This document shows, one piece after another, positions 10,670 to 20,713 of a stretch of DNA of 64,000 nucleotides. The translations under genes and the position numbers were made by a program. The stretch comes from CAVQAH01 sp963784195 (GTDB lineage: Bacteria > Acidobacteriota > Vicinamibacteria > Vicinamibacterales > 2-12-FULL-66-21). The stretch is taken from contig CAWARA010000013.1 of NCBI GenBank assembly GCA_963784195.1, positions 124,001 to 188,000 of the forward strand, in the 5' to 3' direction. The notes beneath the pieces are model-generated. The model did not search any database. It worked only from the letters and a program-made list of their open reading frames with translations, and was not told the origin of the DNA. Position 1 is the first letter of the stretch; the number at the start of each line of letters is the position of its first letter.

Positions 10670-10740
10670 TTCATCACGAGGGTTCAACCACGAGGGTTCA
10701 TTCCGAGAGTTAAATAAAGGAGGTTCACCGCGTCGGTTCA
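10670..10740 (+). repeat. GGTTCA direct repeats after kinase copy A
   Basis: Immediately after the stop codon, units GGTTCA occur near 10680, 10694, 10720 and 10735 with spacing of 13-26 nt. The first part (TTCATCACGAGGGTTCA) is identical to the sequence after kinase copy B, so the repeat was part of the duplicated block. Confidence 0.7.
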
Positions 10741-10980
10741 TTACTGTCACGAACTGCAGCACCGGAGTCGGACCTTCTCGGTGATCTCTTCGGAGGATGG
10801 CGGATTCTCGCTGAGCTAGAGAGTGTGCAGGACCTCGTGGATGAGAGCCACACGAGTGCGCGGAACTGTCGCGCAGGTTTGCAGGACCGAGCGGCGCAAA
10901 CGAACACGACCGACTCCTGGTGCTGTGAACGCCTGGGTGTCTCCGCACGCTGATTCTGGCTTCCATCCAGAACGATGACA

Positions 10981-11280
10981 AACGGATAAGATAGAGATAT
11001 ATAAGATGAGAGATGTGAGTGTGATGAGAGAAGATTGTGTTGATATTGTAGTATTTGATAGTGAGATTATTAGAGATTATAATTTTTTTATTTTGTGACG
11101 CACAAATATGAAAAAAAAAGATGATGAGATATAGAGATAAGTATGATTAGAGAAGTGAGAAGAATTAACTAGAAAGTAAATGAGATATAATGAATGATAA
11201 TGAAAGATGATGTTGATAATAAAAGTTTTAGATATTATTGAGAGAAATACTATAATAGATTAAAAAATAGCTTTCCAAAG
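10981..11280. other. AT-rich, C-depleted island between the two cassettes
   Basis: A hand count of these 300 nt gives 9 C and 66 G, so about 25% G+C in a region otherwise well over 60%, with purine-rich motifs such as GATGA and GAGATA repeated on the + strand. No frame is open for long and no family is recognised. The stretch 10741-10980 before it and 11281-11377 after it have normal composition and no supported gene. It marks the junction of the tandem duplication. Confidence 0.8.
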
Positions 11281-11377
11281 AAAGATAAGAAAATCTGGGC
11301 AGAGTTACTCAACGCCGAACGACTGTCTAGACTGATGGAGGCTGTCGCAGCAGGATTGGACCGATGAAGGGGCGCCG

Positions 11378-11941
11378 GTGAGCGCGACAGACGTGACGAC
11401 GCTGCTGCACGCCTGGAGCGCTGAGGACGCCGGAGCGCGAGACCAGCAAAGCGCTGGTACCAGGACCTACACGGGCGCGCGGCGGCATACTGCGCAGAGA
11501 GCGACGAGACCACACAATGCAGCTGACCGCTCTAGTACACGAAGCCTACCTTCGACTGATCAATCAAAAACGAACAGCGTGGCAGAATCGTGCGCAGTTT
11601 CTGAGCGTCGCGTAAGAGATGATGAGGCGAATGCTCGTGGACTACGCGAGGCGCGCCAAGATGGCCAAGCGGTCGGGCTGATGGGTTCAGGTCACGCTGG
11701 ACGAGCGAGTGATCGGTGCTTGTTCACCGCACGTCGATGTCCTGATGCTGGATCAGGCGCTGACAGGCTGGCGGAGTTCGATCCCAGCAAGAGCCGGATC
11801 GCTGAACTAAATTTTTTAGGTGGCCTATCATTAGAAGAGATGGCGCACGTGCTGGATATCTCCGTGGCAACGGCGGAGCGAGACTGGAAGGCCGCGCGCG
11901 CATGGCTATAAGAGGCCTTGAAGGGCGAGCGACCGCGATGA
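11378..11941 (+). pseudogene. ECF sigma factor copy B, full length but broken
   Basis: Same family as copy A but without the internal deletion. The GTG start at 11378 opens ATDVTTLLHAWSAEDAGARD; shifts follow near 11450 and again around 11520; QLTALVHEAYLRLINQKRT is readable in another frame; a TAA interrupts the region 2/3 linker near 11615; and the region-4 helices (RIAELNFLGGLSLEEMAHVL, then DISVATAERDWKAARAWL) are intact before a premature TAA at 11909. Its original stop overlaps the next kinase start, as in copy A. It gives the template showing what was lost in copy A. Confidence 0.75.
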
Positions 11942-14852
11942 CACCGGATCGGTGGCGACAGGTGACGGAGATCTTTCATACTGCGCTGGCGCGCGACGTG
12001 ACGATGCGCGGGGCTATCTCGCAGAAACCTGCCGGGATGACGAGTCGCTGCGGGCCGACGTCGAGCGGCTTCTGGCGGCTCATAGCGACCCGAGGCCGCA
12101 TCATTCGGCGCGACGCCCGTCTTCGCGCAGAGCGATTCGCCCCGACTCGAGCCTGGAAAGACGCTGGGTCTGTATCGCATCGAGGCGCTGATCGGCGCCG
12201 GTGGTATGGGCGAGGTCTACCGCGCCCGGGACACGCGTCTCGGACGCGACGTGGCGGTGAAGGTGCTGCCGCGCGAGGCGGCCGACGTCGAGCGCCAGCA
12301 GCGGTTCGCTCGCGAGGCACAGATCATCGCTTCGCTCAACCACCCCAACATCGTCACCCTCCATTCGGTCGAGCAAAGTGGCGACCATCACTTTCTGACG
12401 ATGGAGCTTGTAGAGGGCAAGACGCTGCGCGAGCTGATTCCGCCTGGCGGCCTGCCGCTCGATCGGCTGCTCGACATCGCCATTCCGCTCGCCGATGCCG
12501 TGGGCGCGGCCCACGCGCGCGGCGTTGTCCATCGCGACCTCAAGCCAGGCAACGTCATGGTCACGCCTGACGGACGAGTCAAGATGCTCGACTTCGGGCT
12601 CGCGAAGCTGAACAACGGTTCCCGCGATCGCCGGCGATGTGACCACGGCGGCAGAGCATGAGATCACCGAAGACAACCGCGTGCTGGGCACGGTCGCCTA
12701 CATGTCGCCGGAGCAGGCTGAGGGGCACGACGGTCGATCACCGGTCCGACATCTTCTCGCTCGGGGTGCTGTTCTACGAGCTGGCCGTCGGCCAGCGGCC
12801 CTTCGCAGGCGAATCGACCGCGCTGCTGCTGTCGTCCATCCTCAAGGACACACCGTCGTCAGTGACGGAGCGCCGACCGGATCTGCCGCCCGAGCTCGGA
12901 CGCCTCGTGCGGCGCTGCCTCGCCAAAGACCCGAACCGCCGATACCAGTCTGCGCTCGACCTGAGGAACGAGCTGGAAGAGATTCGGCAGGATATGCAGT
13001 CCGGCGATTTGAAGGCGAGCAGCAGCAAAGCTGTGGCTGCCGAGCGTGGCCCATTGAGACGCTCGCTGTGGTTCGTCATGAGCCTGATGCGGCTTGCCGG
13101 CACGGCGGTGTCGCCTATCTCGCGTGGCCGAAACCGGCGACGCAGGCGCGCACGCAGAGACTACGAACCACCGTGGAGCCTCCATCAGGCGTTCAAATGC
13201 CGCGACAAAACGCGGTGCCGATCCTCGCGATCTCGCCCGACGGTCAATGGGTCGCGTTTCACGGCGTCAGCAGCGATCGAAGTAGAAGCGGTCTGTATCT
13301 CCGGTCGTTGAGCGAGCTCGAGCCCAGGTTTGTGAGGGAAGGAGAGGGGTCGTCGCCGTTCTTCTCCCCTGACAGCAAGTGGCTCGGCTTCTGGGCGAAT
13401 GGATCGATCTGGAAGATGCGGGTGGATGGCACCCAACACGAGCCGATCTGCGATGCGCCAAACCAGCTTCGCGGTGCGAGCTGGGGTGACGATAACAGGA
13501 TCGTCTTTACGGACGGCGCGGACGGCGCCCTCCGGCGCGTCCGGGCCGACGGGGGAACACCGACGGTCCTGACCAGTCCCACCGCGGACGTCAGAATGTA
13601 TTACTTCCCGCACGTCCTGCCGGGCAGTAAAGCCGCGTTCGTGATGCTGCTCACGAAGGATCCAAAGACGATCGGACTGGTGTCCCTGGAGACGGGCGCG
13701 ATTCTCCACACGTTGTTCGCGGGCAGCACCCCGCGATTTGTGCAGGGATTCCTGGTGTTCCGCAGGTTCGAGACCCTGCACGCCGCGCCCTTCGACCTCA
13801 CAAGGCCTGAGGGTGACAGGTGAGTCGCAGAGGGTGCTCGAGGGTGTCAGTTTCAATCCAGGTGGCTCGGAGACCTCGGCATTCGATGTCTCGATGACGG
13901 GAGCGCTCGTCTTCACACCACCGCTGCCGCGGGTTGCAGAGGCGGAGTTGGTCTGGCTCGACGGTCAGGGACATACTCAAGACCGGTCGTCGCCGATCGC
14001 AGGGATTACAGTCTCCCTTCTCTCGACCCCGACGGGCGGCGTGTCGCGGTCCATGTTGCGAGTGCAGGCGACCGAGGACGTCTGGACGTACGACATCGCC
14101 ACCGGGAGCGGCACGCCAGATACGCGCGGACAAATGACGGGCGGTGAGATTGTCTGGTCTTCCGACGGACGATGGATCGTGTTTTCGCAGAAGCCGGGCA
14201 CTCCCACTCTGTTCCGCATCCGCGCGGACGGCGGCGAACCGCAACAACTGTCAAGAGATGCCGAGTACGGCTCGACAAGAAAGCGCACGATGACGCGAAC
14301 AGCGTTCACGGCAACGTGCTGATGTTTTCGCGCCAGGTTGGGCCCGACGACTATGACCTCCTGACGATGCCGCTCGAGCCTCCTGGCGTGCCGCAGCCGT
14401 TCCTCGGAAGTGACGTGAACACCGTCGATGCGCAGATTTCGCCCGACGGACGCTGGGTCGCGTACATCGCTCTCGATGCGACTGGGCGGCAGATTCTTGT
14501 GCGCTCGTTCTCCGACCCTGCGCGGGGTCCAGTCCATGTGGCCTCGGAGGCTCGCAGGGCCCGGTGGAGTCGGCGACGGACGGAGGCTGTTTTATAGCAA
14601 ACTCAAAGGCGGTGCGATCTGGAGCGTTCAGGTCGCACCGGCTGCGACCGGGGCAGACTTCCAGGCGGGGCCCCCGGTGCTCGCGTCAGGCAGTGTCACC
14701 CTCGATCCTGAAATCGAGGCCAACTTTCCCGAGCCCTCGCTGGACGGCACCCGGTTTCACGTCGTCAAGCGGCCGCATCCAGGGCGCACCGAGCCGCAAC
14801 TCTTTTATGTCCCGAACTGGCTGGCCGAGGTCAGGGAGGCGTTCAAACGTTA
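11938..14852 (+). pseudogene. Ser/Thr protein kinase with PD40 propeller, copy B (multiple frameshifts)
   Basis: Paralogue of copy A with the same order: N-terminal helices (MTPDRWRQVTEIFHTALARD), then shifts near 12015 and 12100; the glycine loop GAGGMGEVYRARD; an uninterrupted N-lobe and catalytic core with VVHRDLKPGNVMV and DFGLAKL (12206-12620); shifts near 12630 and 12735; GTVAYMSPEQAEG; C-lobe to about 13000; a shift in the membrane-anchor region near 13090; and a long propeller with AISPDGQWVAFHG and FSPDSKWLGFWANG, broken near 13810, 14270 and 14560. The end LFYVPNWLAEVREAFKR matches copy A. At least seven shifts make it a pseudogene as written. Confidence 0.8.
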
Positions 14853-14898
14853 GTTCATCACGAGGGTTCATTCCGAGGGTTCATACGAAGGTTCACCC
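14853..14898 (+). repeat. GGTTCA direct repeats after kinase copy B
   Basis: Three GGTTCA units near 14864, 14877 and 14890 (13-nt spacing) directly follow the kinase stop codon, copying the arrangement after kinase copy A. Confidence 0.65.
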
Positions 14899-14907
14899 AG
14901 TGGAGCC

Positions 14908-15063
14908 CTATCTAGCAAAATACTCCGTCGGATCGACAATCGCGTCGATGACCGCCGGCCGATCCACGCTCAGCGCTTCGCGCACCGCGGCGTCGAGTTG
15001 CTCCATCGTCTCCACCCGCCGCGCCCACGCGCCCAGCCCGGCAGACGCTGCGGCGAAATCCAT
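14908..15063 (-). pseudogene. Detached 3' end of the thiamine-diphosphate enzyme gene
   Basis: On the minus strand this encodes about 51 residues, DFAAASAGLGAWARRVETME then QLDAAVREALSVDRPAVIDA and EYFAR followed by a stop. It is nearly identical at DNA level to the last part of the complete enzyme gene at 16018-17652 (there the end reads EYFPREPASRAT). Homology starts abruptly at about 15063, with no promoter or start. It is a partial duplication, not a gene. The differing last codons show the copies have diverged or were joined at different points. From 15064 to 15260 I see no gene. Confidence 0.85.
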
Positions 15064-15261
15064 GGTGGGGAGTCTACTCGCCGCGGGCGCGAGCGCAGCG
15101 AGAGTATGAGCGGAGGCCGTTTTCCGGCTCGCGGAAGTCGGCCTCGGACGGACAAGGCCGGCGCTGCGTCGGCAGCCGCATAGCCGCGCGGGACAGCGCG
15201 GGAGCTCCGCGTGGACACCCGGCAATCAGATACGTTGGGAGTTGGGAAAGGTGACGGTGTA

Positions 15262-15360
15262 GCCGTAGTCCGTGGTTCGTAGTTCGTGTCTCGCCGGACG
15301 ACTCAATCCCGCGACGAGCGACGGACTACGGACTACGGACCACGGACCACGGACATAGCC
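15262..15360. repeat. Inverted 7-bp array (GGACTAC/GTAGTCC units)
   Basis: A left arm of GTAGTCC, GTGGTTC and GTAGTTC variants (15267-15290) faces a right arm of ACGGACT and ACGGACC units repeated five times (about 15321-15355). The arms are complementary and separated by about 35 nt, so a hairpin can form. Intergenic, upstream of the small secreted protein. Confidence 0.75.
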
Positions 15361-15455
15361 CATCGCCAAGGCGAGACTGTTGGTGATAATCTTCGCGTTC
15401 GCCACCGTCATCCAGGTTGTCTCGAACCTTATCCCCCCACTAAGGAAGGATGAAG

Positions 15456-15938
15456 ATGATGCCGAAGGTCACGCGCGTCACGATCGTTTTCGCGGCGGGA
15501 ATGCTCGCGGCGGCGGTGCTGGCCACCGCGCAGACCAAAGATCCGTTCGTCGGCACTTGGACCCTGAACGTCGCCAAGAGCAAGTACGATCCGGGTCCCG
15601 GACCGAAGGGCGGGACGACTACCTATGAGCCGGCAGGGAAGGGCTTCAAGGTCACGGTAAAATCCGAGCCCGCCTCAGGGCCGGCGCTCCAGTGGTCCTA
15701 TACGACCGACCTCGATGGCAAGGACTCACCGATGACGGGCAACCCGAATGCCGACTCGATCGCAGTGAAACGAGTCGACCCCAACACCCACGAGGCGGTG
15801 GCCAAGAAGGGCGGGAAAGAGCTGACGAAGCAGAAGCGCGTCGTCAGCGGCGACGGAAAGACGCTGACCATTACGATGACGGGCATTAATGCCCAAGGCC
15901 AGAAGGTCAATAACGTCGCTGTGTACGACAAGAAATAG
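15456..15938 (+). CDS. Small secreted lipocalin-like protein
   Basis: About 160 residues with a signal peptide (VTIVFAAGMLAAAVLATAQT), then DPFVGTWTLNVAKSKY, a pattern seen in many small Acidobacterial beta-barrel/lipocalin-like proteins of unknown function. The remaining sequence alternates short beta strands with charged turns (TYEPAGKGFKVTVKSE, TLTITMTG). Three ATGs (15450, 15456, 15459) are in frame; GGAAGG at 15444-15449 is too close to the first and well spaced for 15456 or 15459, so 15456 is used. Probably periplasmic or secreted; ligand unknown. Alone between a repeat array and the convergent enzyme gene. Confidence 0.8.
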   Translation: MMPKVTRVTIVFAAGMLAAAVLATAQTKDPFVGTWTLNVAKSKYDPGPGPKGGTTTYEPAGKGFKVTVKSEPASGPALQWSYTTDLDGKDSPMTGNPNADSIAVKRVDPNTHEAVAKKGGKELTKQKRVVSGDGKTLTITMTGINAQGQKVNNVAVYDKK

Positions 15939-16017
15939 CGGGCGGCACTCCGTCGCGGCGCGCGAGCCTCAATCGATCGACTTTTCGTCCTCGCGCGCCG
16001 CTTCGTCACGCGGCGCA

Positions 16018-17652
16018 TCACGTCGCGCGTGACGCTGGCTCCCTGGGGAAGTACTCGGCCGGATCGACAACCACGTCGATGACCGCCGGTCGATCCACGC
16101 TCAGCGCTTCGCGCACCGCGGCGTCGAGCTGCTCCATCGTCTCCACCCGCCGCGCCCACGCGCCCAGCCCGGCAGACGCTGCGGCGAAATCCACGGATCC
16201 ATAACGGACGCCAAGCGTCGGGTATCCCCGCCGCTGCTGCGACGCATCGATCAGGCTCAGGCTGCTGTCGTTGTAGACGACGGTCACGAAGTGCAGGCGC
16301 TCGCGGATGCACGTCTCGATCTCGCCGAGTGTCATGCTGAACCCGCCGTCGCCGATCGTGCAGAGAATCGGACGGTCCGGGAACTGCAGACGGGCGGCCA
16401 TGGCGCCTGGCATGCTGTAGCTCATCGCCGAAAGGCCGTTCGACTCGAAGAAGGTCAGTGGCTCGTAACTGGTCCAGGCCTGCGACGTAATCATCTTCAC
16501 GGACCCGACGTCGGTGACGAGCACGGTGTCGCGCGGAAAGAGCTCGCGCAGCCGGAGCGTCAGCTCGTAGCCGGAGAGACCGCGGAGCGGCGCCGCCGGA
16601 CGGAGCGCGGCATCCAGGCCGCTTCGGAAACTGCAGCGATCCTCGGGCGTCCAGTCGTAGGGACCGAGTCGGGCGCGGCCGAGGGTTGCGAGGAGCTCGT
16701 TGACGTCGCCGATTGCCTCCGCGGCCGGCCGGAACTCGGCGTGCGCGATGGACATGGGGCCAAGCGACACGATCCGATCGGTGTCGTGCCAAAGCTTGTC
16801 CGACTCTACCGGCTCGAAGCCGACGCCGACGAGGAGGTCCGCCCGCGCGAAGCATTCGAGCACGACGCTGTCGGCGGAAACGCCGCCGCATACGCCGTAG
16901 AAGAGCGGATGATCTTCGGGCAACATGCCCTTCGCCTTCGGCGTCACGAACACCGGGACGCCGAGACGATCCACGAACTCGCGAACAGCTGGAGCGTCGG
17001 TGTGCGGGTTGAGGTCGAGACCGAGAATCACGATCGGCCGGCGTGCGGTCTGCAGCCTGGTGACGATTCGGTCGATCGCATCAGGTTCGTGAACGCCGCC
17101 CGTCAGAAACCCCGGCGAAAACCGGCCAGTGACGCGATCCTCGGCGCGAGCGACGTCGCTCGGCAGCGCCAGGTGCACGGGGCCCATGCGCGGCGCGACC
17201 GCAGCTGCGAGTGCGCATCTGACCTTCGCTTCGGTATCCTCGCCGTCCAGCGTCAGCGCCAGCTTGGTAAACGGCCGATACACGGCATTCAGATCGAGAT
17301 CCTGATGCGTGGCGACGCGCGTGGCCGTTCGAGCGAGGGTCGCGGTGATGGCGACGAGCGGCGATCGATCGAGGTAGGCGTTCGCGACGCCGAGGGTCAT
17401 GTTGACGGCGCCGGGACCGAGCGTCGCCACGCAGACGCCAGGCCGGCGCTGAATCTGTCCAGTGACGTCGGCCATGAACGACGCCGTCGCCTCGTGCCGT
17501 GTCAGCAGAAAGTCGATGCCCTCCCGGCGGGCGGCATCCATGAAATCGAGAATCTCGCCGCCGGGAAGGCCGAACATCCGGGTAATCCCCGCCTCACGCA
17601 GCGCACGCGCCAGCAGTTCCGCCGTCGTCGGCATCCGCCCGGTCACTCTCAT
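16018..17652 (-). CDS. Thiamine-diphosphate-binding enzyme (acetolactate synthase/decarboxylase family)
   Basis: Cytoplasmic ThDP-dependent enzyme of 544 aa, the typical length of acetolactate synthase-like and 2-oxoacid decarboxylase proteins. The N-terminal pyrimidine-binding domain has the catalytic glutamate Glu54 in TRHEATASF and the GPGAVNM stretch; the central domain is about residues 190-320; the C-terminal PP domain has the ThDP motif starting Gly434-Asp435-Gly436 and ending Asn461 (YNDSS). No regulatory small subunit gene lies nearby, which argues against a biosynthetic acetolactate synthase. Substrate uncertain. Start 17652 or the ATG at 17634 (MPTTAELL). Its 3' end is duplicated at 14908-15063. 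Confidence 0.88.
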   Translation of the reverse strand: MRVTGRMPTTAELLARALREAGITRMFGLPGGEILDFMDAARREGIDFLLTRHEATASFMADVTGQIQRRPGVCVATLGPGAVNMTLGVANAYLDRSPLVAITATLARTATRVATHQDLDLNAVYRPFTKLALTLDGEDTEAKVRCALAAAVAPRMGPVHLALPSDVARAEDRVTGRFSPGFLTGGVHEPDAIDRIVTRLQTARRPIVILGLDLNPHTDAPAVREFVDRLGVPVFVTPKAKGMLPEDHPLFYGVCGGVSADSVVLECFARADLLVGVGFEPVESDKLWHDTDRIVSLGPMSIAHAEFRPAAEAIGDVNELLATLGRARLGPYDWTPEDRCSFRSGLDAALRPAAPLRGLSGYELTLRLRELFPRDTVLVTDVGSVKMITSQAWTSYEPLTFFESNGLSAMSYSMPGAMAARLQFPDRPILCTIGDGGFSMTLGEIETCIRERLHFVTVVYNDSSLSLIDASQQRRGYPTLGVRYGSVDFAAASAGLGAWARRVETMEQLDAAVREALSVDRPAVIDVVVDPAEYFPREPASRAT

Positions 17653-17723
17653 GCGGAGGCGCGTCGCCGCTCAAGAGCTGTCAGGGACTTCTGGAAGAGC
17701 CTGGAGTCAGTATTCGGCGCCGG

Positions 17724-20579
17724 TCACCACTCCACCTGGAAACCTATCCGCAGGATGCGCGGTGGCACGATCGCGAGCGGACGGAGGAACGCCTCGCCTG
17801 TCGCCCAGCTGATGTTCTGCTCTGCGTTGGCGTTCAGCAGGTTGAAGACATCCACGTATGCCGTGACGCGACGGCCCGCGGCCATCGGAAAGTCCTTCGC
17901 GACACGGGCGTCCACGAGCGTGATGTTGTCCTGCCGACGCGTGCCGATGGGCTCGGCGAGGACGCGAATCGTGGCGTAATCGAGCCGCGTGCCCGTGCTC
18001 AGCGTCCGGCCAAACGGCTGGCCGGACTGATGGCGGAGAAACGGCGCAATGCGGAGCCCCCACGGCGCTTCATATGTGCCGTAGAGCTGCGCCGACCACA
18101 CATGGAACTCGTGCCGGCCATGCTCGTCCGTATTGATGTAATCGTTCGGCGTGACGGGAAACTCGTTGGCGCGGACAGGCTGGCCGAAGTACGCGCTGGC
18201 GTGATCACGATTCCACGTATGCGAGTACGCGGCGACCATTGACCATCGCCGGTTCAGTCGCTTTCGTGCCGCGGCTTCCCAGGTCAGGTAGTTCATGTCG
18301 GCGTCGGGTAGGTTGCTGACGATCACGCCCGGAGCGCCCACCAGGTCAGATGGCAGGTCGAAGAGACGAATGTCGCGTCCGTCGTCTCCCGTCCCAGGTG
18401 TCGCATCGGGACCCGGATCGCGTAAGGAGCGTTCGATCGTGAACGCCTCGAGCGGCCAGGCCGCCCGCTGTCCCAGGCCTTGCTGGCGCTCGCCCCGCCA
18501 CACGACGCCTGTGGCGACGCTCACCTCCGAAGCGACTTCGCGTTCCAGGCGCGCTGTGACCTCTCGGACGAACGCGAGCTTCAGCCCGCGATCCAGCGCC
18601 TCGATCGCTTCTCCGCCGCGATGATTGAGCAGGCGGGATTCCTCGCCCGGCCCCCAGACGCCGTCACCGTCGACATCCGACCAGTCGTACTGCTGCCACC
18701 AGACGCGCGAGTTCGGGTTCACGTTGAATCCCAGTTCCGCAGTTGGGGGCAGCCAGTACAAGCCGTAGCTGCCTTTGAGGATCGTCCGGCCGTCGCCTGT
18801 CAGGTCATGGCTCGCGCCGATCCTTGGCGCAACGACGTTCCAGTCCATCAGATCGACGGCAGCAAACGATTCCGCTGTCGGCGTAAGCCTGCCTGCCGCG
18901 TGGCCCTGTTCCGGGAGAAACGCGCGAAGCCGGTCGAACCGCAGTCCAAGGTTGACCGTCGTCCGGCCGCCAACCCGCCACGAGTCGCTGGCGTAGACCG
19001 CATACCACCACTGGCCGCTCTCCGAACGCGAGGGCGTCTGGAACAGATACACCTGCCGCGGGACGCCGTTCTCGTACACATGCAGCACGTCGCCTGGGTA
19101 GCCCCGCCTCCAGGCTTCCCCGAAGACGAGACGATGGAGATCACCCCCGACCTTCACGTGGTGGCTTCCGGCCCAGCCATCTTTGAAGTAGCTCAGGGAC
19201 CCGAAGAACTGATCGCGCTGCAGGTCTTCCTGCCAGCTGCGATTGCCGCCCGCGACCACCGGAGAGAAAAGATCCTCGAATCGCGCCGAGGTCCCATTTG
19301 GTGCCTCGGAGCGGGTAGCAACGAACTGGCCGCCCCGGACTTCGAAGAACACCGTCTTGCCGACGACGGCGTTCCACTCGGCCTTCCACGCGAGCCCTGT
19401 CGAAAGCTGCGACGATGTGGAGTCGACCGATTCGTTGATTGCCGTCGCCGAGCGCAGAAAGCCATCCAGCTTGATCGGCTGCCGATTGCGCGCGCCCTGG
19501 CCGAACGCGACGAGCCGGTGGTGATCGCCGAGGCGCAATGTGCCCTTCCCCGTCGTGGTCGTTACGCGCGTCTCGAGCGGCTCAATGGGAAAGCTCACTT
19601 GCCTCGCCTCTGTTCCCTGATCGCGGAACGAGACGTACCACCAGAGGCGATCCTTCTTGACTGGGCCGCCGGCGTCGGCGTTGACGTCGTGATAGCCGTC
19701 CAGACGATTCGCTTCGTCTGCTGGCAGTCCACTTGCGCCGGGGGCGCCCCTTGCGATCTGCTCGGTGTCGATGTTGTGCGCCTGCCAGGTCCGGTTCTCG
19801 TAGCCCGTGTAGATCGTGCCGTCGTATCGGTTCCCTCCGGACTTCGTGATGAACTGCATATGCACGCCGGGCGAGGGAAACTCCGGGCCGTACGCCCCTG
19901 TTCCGACCGAGACCTGGTCGAACGCTCCGTAGTCGAGCGTGAAGCCGTACGTGTTCATGTTCGAGACGGAAATGCCCTCGAGTGTCGGCCGGTTGTAGCC
20001 GGAGATGCCATAGGCGCTGAACGGGCCGGGAGCGAGCGCAGCGCTGCCGCCGACGTCGAACCGGGCGAGCTGAATGGACGGCGTCGCAGCGAGAATCGTG
20101 TTCATGCTGCGCGACCCAGGTAGGTAGGCGAGATCCCGCCTATCGAAGTTCGTGGCGATCATCGTGGTGTGTCGATCGACGCCGCGTACGCCACCATCGA
20201 CGTTGAGATCGACCTGATGCGCTGCCACATCCATCGGAATGTTGACGGTCGTCGTGAATCCGAACGTGACCCGGACGCTTCGGCTCGCGGGCTGGAATCC
20301 CTCGAGCTTGAACACGAGTGCGTACTCGCCAGGAGGGAGCGCGGGAAAACGATAGGATCCGTCCGGACCGGTTACCTCGGTGCGTGTGCCCATGAGGGCG
20401 TCGCCCGAGACATCGATGGTGACGGCCCGTAAAACGGCGCCTGTGCGGTCGGTGACCGTGCCGTCGATGGCGCCCGTGGCTGCGCCCACCGTCTGGGCCG
20501 CATGCGCCGAAGGGCGCACGAGGACTCCCAGCACGAACACGGTCAGAAGGCCGCCGCGCCGAAACACGCCACCTTCCAC
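17724..20579 (-). CDS. TonB-dependent receptor-like outer membrane protein
   Basis: Second large receptor of the window (951 aa). A signal peptide ends near residue 28 (SAHA), a carboxypeptidase-regulatory-like fold follows (GTVTDRTGAVLRAV, FPALPPGEYALVF), then a plug region (LEGISVSNMNTYGF) and a long barrel ending IGFQVEW with a terminal aromatic residue. It lacks frameshifts. The start at 20579 is the only ATG that includes the whole signal peptide. It is transcribed towards the ThDP enzyme and divergently from the ECF sigma factor at 20714. Ligand unknown. Confidence 0.92.
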   Translation of the reverse strand: MEGGVFRRGGLLTVFVLGVLVRPSAHAAQTVGAATGAIDGTVTDRTGAVLRAVTIDVSGDALMGTRTEVTGPDGSYRFPALPPGEYALVFKLEGFQPASRSVRVTFGFTTTVNIPMDVAAHQVDLNVDGGVRGVDRHTTMIATNFDRRDLAYLPGSRSMNTILAATPSIQLARFDVGGSAALAPGPFSAYGISGYNRPTLEGISVSNMNTYGFTLDYGAFDQVSVGTGAYGPEFPSPGVHMQFITKSGGNRYDGTIYTGYENRTWQAHNIDTEQIARGAPGASGLPADEANRLDGYHDVNADAGGPVKKDRLWWYVSFRDQGTEARQVSFPIEPLETRVTTTTGKGTLRLGDHHRLVAFGQGARNRQPIKLDGFLRSATAINESVDSTSSQLSTGLAWKAEWNAVVGKTVFFEVRGGQFVATRSEAPNGTSARFEDLFSPVVAGGNRSWQEDLQRDQFFGSLSYFKDGWAGSHHVKVGGDLHRLVFGEAWRRGYPGDVLHVYENGVPRQVYLFQTPSRSESGQWWYAVYASDSWRVGGRTTVNLGLRFDRLRAFLPEQGHAAGRLTPTAESFAAVDLMDWNVVAPRIGASHDLTGDGRTILKGSYGLYWLPPTAELGFNVNPNSRVWWQQYDWSDVDGDGVWGPGEESRLLNHRGGEAIEALDRGLKLAFVREVTARLEREVASEVSVATGVVWRGERQQGLGQRAAWPLEAFTIERSLRDPGPDATPGTGDDGRDIRLFDLPSDLVGAPGVIVSNLPDADMNYLTWEAAARKRLNRRWSMVAAYSHTWNRDHASAYFGQPVRANEFPVTPNDYINTDEHGRHEFHVWSAQLYGTYEAPWGLRIAPFLRHQSGQPFGRTLSTGTRLDYATIRVLAEPIGTRRQDNITLVDARVAKDFPMAAGRRVTAYVDVFNLLNANAEQNISWATGEAFLRPLAIVPPRILRIGFQVEW

Positions 20580-20713
20580 CCTTCACCGCCCTGAAGCAGA
20601 CCCTCAGATTGTATGCGGCGGGCCGACGAGCGCCAACCTGATTAACCGTTTCCGCCCTTCGTTTCGACCGCTCAATCTTCGAGCATGGGGTAAGATTCGC
20701 TCACCCCTTGCCT

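Noticed and set aside
10505..10981. A minus-strand frame of 158 aa between the cassettes
   Set aside because: It runs opposite the end of kinase copy A and the repeats and has no recognisable motif.
7758..14852. Nested short frames in the kinase region as small genes
   Set aside because: They are pieces of the two broken kinases and join in order when shifts are allowed.
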